NCBI RefSeq assembly: GCF_001676025.1
Contig: NZ_LZFW01000006.1
Coordinates: forward strand, 1 to 34,882
Source of the DNA: Vibrio sp. UCD-FRSSP16_30
Lineage (GTDB): Bacteria; Pseudomonadota; Gammaproteobacteria; Enterobacterales; Vibrionaceae
Length of the DNA stretch: 34,882 nucleotides
Direction of reading: 5' to 3'
The position numbers were made by a program, and so were the translations under genes. Positions 29,942 to 34,882 of the stretch are shown here, piece by piece. Under the pieces are notes generated by a model that was not told the DNA's origin, ran no database searches, and was given only the letters and a program-made list of their open reading frames with translations. Position 1 is the stretch's first letter. Every line of letters begins with the position of its first letter.

Positions 29942-31614
29942 CGATTTGGAATAATTAGCACTTGCCCAATGGCAAGAGAATCAGAGCGGAGCTTATTCGC
30001 ACTGCGAATACTACTTACTGATACCGCATATTTTGATGCAATTTTACCTAAGAACTCACCGCGTTGAACTTTGTGCTTACGAATCGGAGCATCTTTCACC
30101 GCAACGGTTATCTTTAGTTTTTTGCCAACATGTACCGTATTCGACTTGAGATTATTCTCACGCTTAATTGATGCGACCGAAACCTTATACTGACTGGCAA
30201 TTTTACCTAGGTACTCACCAGATCTTACAGTATGAGTAACCGATTTTGTTTCTACAGAATTTAAAGTGCTCGAAACCACTGCCGCACCAGGAATCGTTAA
30301 TTTCTGTCCAACCTTGACCGTATCACTCTTGAGTTTGTTCGCCGCTTTAAGAGCACTAACTGAAATGCCATGATTTTGGGCAATTTTAGAAAGGAAATCA
30401 CCACGTTGAACGACATAAACACCATGCTGATGACTAACTGATTTATCAAAGCTAGTCCCTTCTGGTGGGCTGTTCTTCAGATAGGTCACAACCGCACGGC
30501 TTAACGCTGTCGCTAACTTGTCTTGATAAGAACGTTGGAACAGTAATTTCTCTTCGGTCGGATTAGAAATAAAACCTGTCTCAACTAACACTGACGGGAT
30601 TTGTGGAGAACGTAATACCGCAAGGCTTGCTTCACTAGGTTTGCTTTTGTGCAAACGTGCCACTTTTTTAAGCTCACCCAGTATTTCTGTCGCGAGTTTC
30701 TCACCTTCACGCTTAGAGTGAGTAAACTGCAAATCAAGTAAGGTTTGGTTCACGTTCTTATCTGCGCGAGTCACCGTCGATGTACCACCCAACTTTCTAG
30801 ATTGGCGTTCTTGGTTTTCGACCCAACGAGATATTTCTGTATTTCGGCGACGATCATTTAAGAAAAATACCGATGCGCCTCTCGGGCGTGGTGAGGTAAA
30901 TGCATCAGCATGAATTGATATAAATAGATGTGCTTTTTGTTTATCGGCAATCGCGACACGTTGGTCTAAATGCACAAAGTAATCACCAGTTCGCGTCAGC
31001 TGAGTTCTTATTCCTGGAATCGCGTTTAACTGTGCTGCCAATTTTTTAGCAATATTTAAAGTCGCAAACTTCTCATATTTACGACTAGGCCCGATAGAGC
31101 CCGGATCTTTACCGCCATGGCCTGGGTCAATCACAATAAGCACGTCTTTTCGATGTGGCACACTGCTACTACTGACAACGACAGGTTTAGCTTGTGGCTT
31201 ACTGGCTACCTTTGTTTTAGCAAAAGGAATATCAACCACCAATCTATGCCCATTGCCTTTACCCGGACCAAGCTTAAAGAGATTAGGGGAAGCTTTACCT
31301 TTTAATTCAAAAACCAAGCGAACGGTATTTTTACTCGGTGGTGAACTTTCACGAACCTTAGATAAAATAGGGCTTTTGGTCACTGACTTAGGCAGTTTGG
31401 CACTGTTTGAGCTGTTTTTAATATCAACAACTACCCGTTCAGGGCTACCTAAGGTAAAGAAACTGTACTCAGCAGCATGCGTAAGATCGATCACAGCTCT
31501 GGTATCTTTGCTGGTCGTAGAGATACGGATATCTTTTATTTCATTAGCTTGCACACTCACAAACAAAGAAGAAATAAAGAGCAACGTAAACGCCCATACT
31601 GAATTCTTGATCAA
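29938..31614 (-). CDS. amiB: N-acetylmuramoyl-L-alanine amidase AmiB
   Basis: AmiB cleaves septal peptidoglycan for daughter-cell separation and is activated by EnvC in E. coli. The 558-aa protein has a signal peptide (1-23), an AMIN targeting domain (about 25-130) and a zinc amidase domain (about 158-380; H166, E181, H235 and catalytic E345 in LVETGF) with an internal autoinhibitory region. Three LysM domains follow (about 399-443, 460-503, 513-557). E. coli AmiB is shorter, with a single LysM, so the repeats probably raise wall affinity. Both ends overlap neighbours by 4 bp (tsaE upstream, mutL downstream). Confidence 0.96.
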   Translation of the reverse strand: MIKNSVWAFTLLFISSLFVSVQANEIKDIRISTTSKDTRAVIDLTHAAEYSFFTLGSPERVVVDIKNSSNSAKLPKSVTKSPILSKVRESSPPSKNTVRLVFELKGKASPNLFKLGPGKGNGHRLVVDIPFAKTKVASKPQAKPVVVSSSSVPHRKDVLIVIDPGHGGKDPGSIGPSRKYEKFATLNIAKKLAAQLNAIPGIRTQLTRTGDYFVHLDQRVAIADKQKAHLFISIHADAFTSPRPRGASVFFLNDRRRNTEISRWVENQERQSRKLGGTSTVTRADKNVNQTLLDLQFTHSKREGEKLATEILGELKKVARLHKSKPSEASLAVLRSPQIPSVLVETGFISNPTEEKLLFQRSYQDKLATALSRAVVTYLKNSPPEGTSFDKSVSHQHGVYVVQRGDFLSKIAQNHGISVSALKAANKLKSDTVKVGQKLTIPGAAVVSSTLNSVETKSVTHTVRSGEYLGKIASQYKVSVASIKRENNLKSNTVHVGKKLKITVAVKDAPIRKHKVQRGEFLGKIASKYAVSVSSIRSANKLRSDSLAIGQVLIIPNR

Positions 31615-32075
31615 TTTAGCTCCAGATTTTTCATCAGTGTTAATCCATTGTCACTGTTTGCTATAACAGTTGCGATGCGTCCTTCACCTTCATAGCGAAT
31701 ATCTATTTCAAGATCGGCTGCTGGTAAAAGCCCTGTACCTCTCTCCGGCCATTCGACAAGACAAATGGCATCAGGGGTAAAGTAGTCTCGAATACCCATA
31801 AACTCTAATTCTTCAGGGTCAGCCAGACGATAAAGGTCAAAGTGATAAACCTGCCACTGCTGCAAATCATAAGGTTCAACTAAGGTGTAAGTTGGACTTT
31901 TTACATTTCCCGTATGACCCATCGATTGAATAAACCCACGACTAAAGGTTGTTTTTCCTGCACCTAAATCGCCATGTAAATAAATCGTGGTTTGCTCAGA
32001 GCATAAGGCTGACAGTCTTGCCCCTAACTTTACGGTATCGTGCTCATCCTTGAGAGAGAAATGCTTCTGGGTCAT
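31611..32075 (-). CDS. tsaE: tRNA threonylcarbamoyladenosine biosynthesis ATPase
   Basis: TsaE is the ATPase that works with TsaB, TsaC and TsaD to form t6A37 in ANN-decoding tRNAs. The 154-aa protein has the P-loop GDLGAGKTT (35-43), [10 protein letters not shown] and [16 protein letters not shown], all family motifs. It is the first gene of a unit running to hflC and is followed by amiB with a 4-bp overlap. In E. coli nnr precedes tsaE; here tsaE faces queG directly. Confidence 0.97.
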   Translation of the reverse strand: MTQKHFSLKDEHDTVKLGARLSALCSEQTTIYLHGDLGAGKTTFSRGFIQSMGHTGNVKSPTYTLVEPYDLQQWQVYHFDLYRLADPEELEFMGIRDYFTPDAICLVEWPERGTGLLPAADLEIDIRYEGEGRIATVIANSDNGLTLMKNLELN

Positions 32076-32272
32076 AAAAGGTTCGTCTTAATTTGATTTT
32101 ATAAGTTATGACCTAATTATCTCTACTCAGAGCGTTTTGTCGAGTAAACCTGCATTTTTGATAGGCGATGACCTATATTTTTCTTCCATAAGCAAAGAGA
32201 AAGTGTGACGAGGTTATCTATCAGCGCTTTTATTCGCTAAAATAGTACCATCTTCCTTCAATTGACAGTGTT

Positions 32273-33385
32273 ATGGATCTTCAGCAATTAGCAGAACAAA
32301 TTAAGCTATGGGGCAACGAACTTGGCTTTCAAAAAGTCGGTATTACCGATCTCGATTTATCTGCATGTGAAGATGGCTTAAATAAATGGCTGGAACAGGG
32401 CTACAACGGCAATATGGAATGGATGGAGCGTAATGCAGATAAACGCTTGCATCCCGATCAATTACACCCTGGGACACTAAGGGTGATCAGCGTTCGTTTA
32501 GATTACCTTCCTCCAGAAGCTCGTTTTGCCAGTAACCTTTCGGATCCAACAGAAGCTTATATTAGTCGATACGCATTAGGTCGTGATTACCATAAACTGA
32601 TGCGAAATAAGCTAAAAAACTTAGCTCAGAAAATTGAACAAGAATTAGGGGATTTAAACTATCGCCCCTTTGTGGACTCCGCTCCAGTATTAGAGCGCCC
32701 TTTAGCCGATAAAGCAGGGCTTGGTTGGACAGGTAAGCACTCTTTATTACTCAATGATGATACTGGCTCTTGGTTCTTCCTTGGTGAACTCCTTATTGGC
32801 TTGCCATTACCTATTGATAAGCCCATCGAGAATCAGTGTGGTAAATGCCGTTCTTGTATTACCAGCTGTCCTACCGGCGCCATTGTTGAAGATGGCGTGA
32901 TAGACGCACGCAAATGCATTTCTTATTTAACCATTGAATATGATGGCATTATTGATGATGAGCTGTGTGACGCAATGGGAAATCGGATTTATGGCTGTGA
33001 TGACTGTCAATTAGTCTGCCCATTCAATCGACATGCTAGTGTCACCGAGCAAACAGACTTTCATCGAAGAGAAAGTATCGAAAATAGTAATTTAATGACT
33101 CTATTCTCTTGGACAGAGCAGGAGTTTCTGAAAAACTTTGAAGGTTCAGCAATACGTCGTATAGGCCATCAACAATGGCTGCGTAATTTATCAATTGCGA
33201 TGGGAAATGGCTTTTATGCCGCAGAGACGATTGAAGCACTACAAAGTAAGCTTGGAATTAATGATGTACTCGACCATCACATTAACTATGCAATTAAGCG
33301 ACTCACAGATCAAAGTCATACCTTATCTAACAAACAGCAACGATTGATTAGGATTGTCCAAAAAGGGTTGCCAAGAGATGCTTAA
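32273..33385 (+). CDS. queG: Epoxyqueuosine reductase
   Basis: QueG reduces epoxyqueuosine to queuosine in tRNA, using cobalamin and two [4Fe-4S] clusters. The 370-aa protein has the proposed catalytic aspartate D135 (VDSAPVLER) and eight cluster cysteines: C189, C192, C195, C199 (CGKCRSCITSCP) and C215, C242, C245, C249 (CDDCQLVC). Length is close to E. coli (379). It is divergent from tsaE across about 200 bp that carry no other gene. TAAAAT (about 32239-32244) is a possible -10. No clear terminator follows. Confidence 0.97.
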   Translation: MDLQQLAEQIKLWGNELGFQKVGITDLDLSACEDGLNKWLEQGYNGNMEWMERNADKRLHPDQLHPGTLRVISVRLDYLPPEARFASNLSDPTEAYISRYALGRDYHKLMRNKLKNLAQKIEQELGDLNYRPFVDSAPVLERPLADKAGLGWTGKHSLLLNDDTGSWFFLGELLIGLPLPIDKPIENQCGKCRSCITSCPTGAIVEDGVIDARKCISYLTIEYDGIIDDELCDAMGNRIYGCDDCQLVCPFNRHASVTEQTDFHRRESIENSNLMTLFSWTEQEFLKNFEGSAIRRIGHQQWLRNLSIAMGNGFYAAETIEALQSKLGINDVLDHHINYAIKRLTDQSHTLSNKQQRLIRIVQKGLPRDA

Positions 33386-33504
33386 TCAATAAAAACCAAA
33401 CCGTGAACTCCAAAAGGAATTGGATATTCATCCCGCTTAGAATAATTCTCCATCAACTTCGCTTTATTCCCTCCGTTCAATGCATTATTAGACTTAAAAT
33501 CAGC
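33382..33504 (-). pseudogene. Orphan 40-codon reading frame with protein-like composition
   Basis: On the minus strand an open stretch of 40 codons runs from just after an in-frame TAA (33505-33507) to a TAA overlapping the queG stop. It reads ...KSNNALNGGNKAKLMENY then SKRDEYPIPFGVHGLVFID. The composition is balanced, unlike the AT-rich surroundings. It may be the 3' remnant of a lost convergent gene, or a 23-aa peptide from the internal ATG. I do not recognise the family. No good start with ribosome-binding site is seen. Confidence 0.35.
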
Positions 33505-33981
33505 TTAATGTAGCAAGTAGACTACCAGTGTGGAAAAAGAAAACAAAATTAGAAGAATTTGAGCTGTGACTAAAGTTAAACACAGGCACGAAATATGATA
33601 AAGATCAAATAAAGTCGTATTTAAGATCGAGAGACTATGTATGGAAGATCAATGATAATTCGAATTAACTATTATATTTCAATAGCTTAACCTATATACC
33701 AGCATGCCATTCATTATTAAAAATCAAATAGATCTTGACATAAGATCTTTAAAAATATCTAAGAAATATATTTATCAACCAACTTATCCACAGATTTGGC
33801 TTTGTGGGTAAGTCTGTGTATTAATTCTGAATTGGAGTGATTAACTACTGGAATAGCTAGAGTTTAATAAAAGAAACTAAATAGAAAATAAACTATAAGA
33901 AAAAGAGTTAACTTAGAATTGAATTAGGAGTGATTATTTCAATAACAAGATAAATTAATAAAGTATCTTAGTTAAGGAAAT
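33386..33981. other. AT-rich intergenic region with no recognised intact gene
   Basis: About 600 bp between queG and the tRNA array are clearly AT-richer than their surroundings. Contents I can point to are the orphan frame at 33382-33504, a palindrome AGATCTT-gacat-AAGATCT at 33730-33748, and a DnaA-box inverted repeat at 33783-33812. I find no integrase, transposase or duplicated tRNA 3' end that would mark an island. Confidence 0.7.
33783..33812. repeat. Inverted DnaA-box-like repeat
   Basis: CTTATCCACA (33783-33792), containing a perfect DnaA box, faces TGTGGGTAAG (33803-33812), its reverse complement with one mismatch, across a 10-bp spacer. Another partial match, TGTGTATTA, follows at 33815-33823. 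Binding by DnaA is inference. Confidence 0.45.
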
Positions 33982-34058
<77 letters not shown>

Positions 34059-34114
34059 TCCGTATTGTATCTTTCATTGTTAAGTACAATGACAACTTAT
34101 TATCTCGAAAGAGA

Positions 34115-34140
34115 TGGGAGCGATACGCTAAGTTCGCATT
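34115..34140 (-). pseudogene. tRNA-Gly remnant (internal deletion)
   Basis: Between fMet copies 1 and 2, where the other units hold a tRNA-Gly, only TGGGAGCGATACGCTAAGTT remains, followed directly by TCGCATTCCC. The 3' acceptor side joins the 5' flank, so the anticodon and D arms are deleted. Confidence 0.65.
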
Positions 34141-34174
34141 CCCTAAAGCATGAAATTATCACACCTTTAAAATG

Positions 34175-34251
<77 letters not shown>

Positions 34252-34305
34252 TCCGATTGTGTCACCGTTAAGTACGATGAAGACTTTTAATCTCTAAAAA
34301 TAGAT

Positions 34306-34395
34306 TGGAGCGACACACGAGGTTCGCTTTCCCTTGAACATAAGCGTGACCTCAACCTTGGCAAGGTTACGCTCTACCAACTGAGTTAGTAGTAC
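34306..34395 (-). pseudogene. Degenerate tRNA-Gly(GCC)
   Basis: Compared with the intact copies, the T arm is interrupted: 18 nt (ctttcccttgaacataag) replace the normal AACT. The 5' acceptor strand (agtacat on the plus strand) no longer pairs with the 3' acceptor strand. The anticodon stem-loop with GCC is intact. The inserted bases resemble the spacer next to the remnant at 34115-34140, pointing to fusion of a deleted copy with a truncated one. Confidence 0.75.
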
Positions 34396-34417
34396 ATTCA
34401 ATCTTTCTCAAAGAGAT

Positions 34418-34493
34418 TGGAGCGACACACGAGGTTCGAACTCGTGACCTCAACCTTGGCAAGGTTGCGCTCTACCAACTGAGCTAGTGTCGC
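34418..34493 (-). tRNA. tRNA-Gly(GCC)
   Basis: This 76-nt gene has the acceptor stem GCGACAC / GTGTCGC, discriminator U, encoded CCA, and GCC anticodon in loop TTGCCAA. All four stems pair. In E. coli a glyVXY array with the same anticodon lies beside queG, so this is the same locus. Confidence 0.97.
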
Positions 34494-34530
34494 ATTCCAT
34501 AAAAGCATGAATTATCACACCTTTGAAATG

Positions 34531-34607
<77 letters not shown>

Positions 34608-34662
34608 TCCGATTGTGTCAACGTTAAGTACGATGAAGACTTTTAATCTCTGAAAGAGAAGT

Positions 34663-34738
34663 TGGAGCGACACACGAGGTTCGAACTCGTGACCTCAACC
34701 TTGGCAAGGTTGCGCTCTACCAACTGAGCTAGTGTCGC
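34663..34738 (-). tRNA. tRNA-Gly(GCC)
   Basis: This 76-nt gene is identical in sequence to the copy at 34418-34493, with intact stems and CCA end. Confidence 0.97.
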
Positions 34739-34775
34739 ATTCCGTAAAGCATGAATTTATCACACCTTTGAAATA

Positions 34776-34852
<77 letters not shown>

Positions 34853-34882
34853 TCCGATTGTGTCAACGTTAAGTACGATGAA

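Noticed and set aside
33947..33969. AAGATA...TATCTT as the terminator of the tRNA array
   Set aside because: The stem is only 6 AT-rich pairs with no T run; termination is more likely factor-dependent or elsewhere.

Overview
The window is chromosomal DNA of a gammaproteobacterium, almost certainly a member of the Vibrionaceae. The reasons are the 16S rRNA 5' end, an E. coli-like gene order (queG / tsaE-amiB-mutL-miaA-hfq-hflX-hflK-hflC-yjeT-purA, nsrR-rnr-rlmB, rpsF-priB-rpsR-rplI, dnaB-alr, dusA-pspG) and Vibrio-like proteins throughout. The genus and species cannot be fixed from the sequence alone. Most genes are on the minus strand; the exceptions are a DUF481 outer-membrane gene, hmp and queG.

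Layout from left to right. 1-902: the 5' end of a 16S gene with its leader, boxA and two clear promoters (P1, P2), reading out of the window to the left. 916-5316: the cysJIH sulfate-assimilation operon with its terminator. 5370-6488: a small unknown gene and an outer-membrane beta-barrel gene. 6505-8018: pspG, with an exact-spacing sigma-54 promoter, and dusA. 8041-8972: a metQ-type lipoprotein gene with a tandem MetJ box. 9024-13465: pgi, alr and dnaB. 13574-14457: the DUF481 gene, convergent with the ribosomal operon rpsF-priB-rpsR-rplI (14479-16035), which has a structured leader. 16206-19942: rlmB, rnr and nsrR. 19983-21235: a divergent nsrR/hmp control region and hmp. 21323-32075: purA, yjeT, hflC, hflK, hflX, hfq, miaA, mutL, amiB and tsaE. 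32273-33385: queG. 33386-33981: an AT-rich stretch without a recognised gene. 33982-34882: a tandem array of initiator tRNA-fMet and tRNA-Gly(GCC) genes with decayed copies, probably continuing beyond the right edge.

The genes form coherent groups. They cover sulfate reduction to sulfide (cysJIH), methionine uptake under MetJ, nitric-oxide sensing and detoxification (nsrR/hmp), membrane stress (pspG, hflKC), RNA decay and modification (rnr, rlmB, hfq, miaA, dusA, queG, tsaE), replication and repair (dnaB, priB, mutL) and wall hydrolysis (amiB).

I found no mobile element, prophage, CRISPR array, defence island or clearly new multi-gene system. The points most worth a second look are the rearranged tRNA array with a compensatory T-stem change, the AT-rich region beside it (a DnaA-box inverted repeat and an orphan 40-codon reading frame), the absence of nnr between queG and tsaE, and several well-formed regulatory sites.
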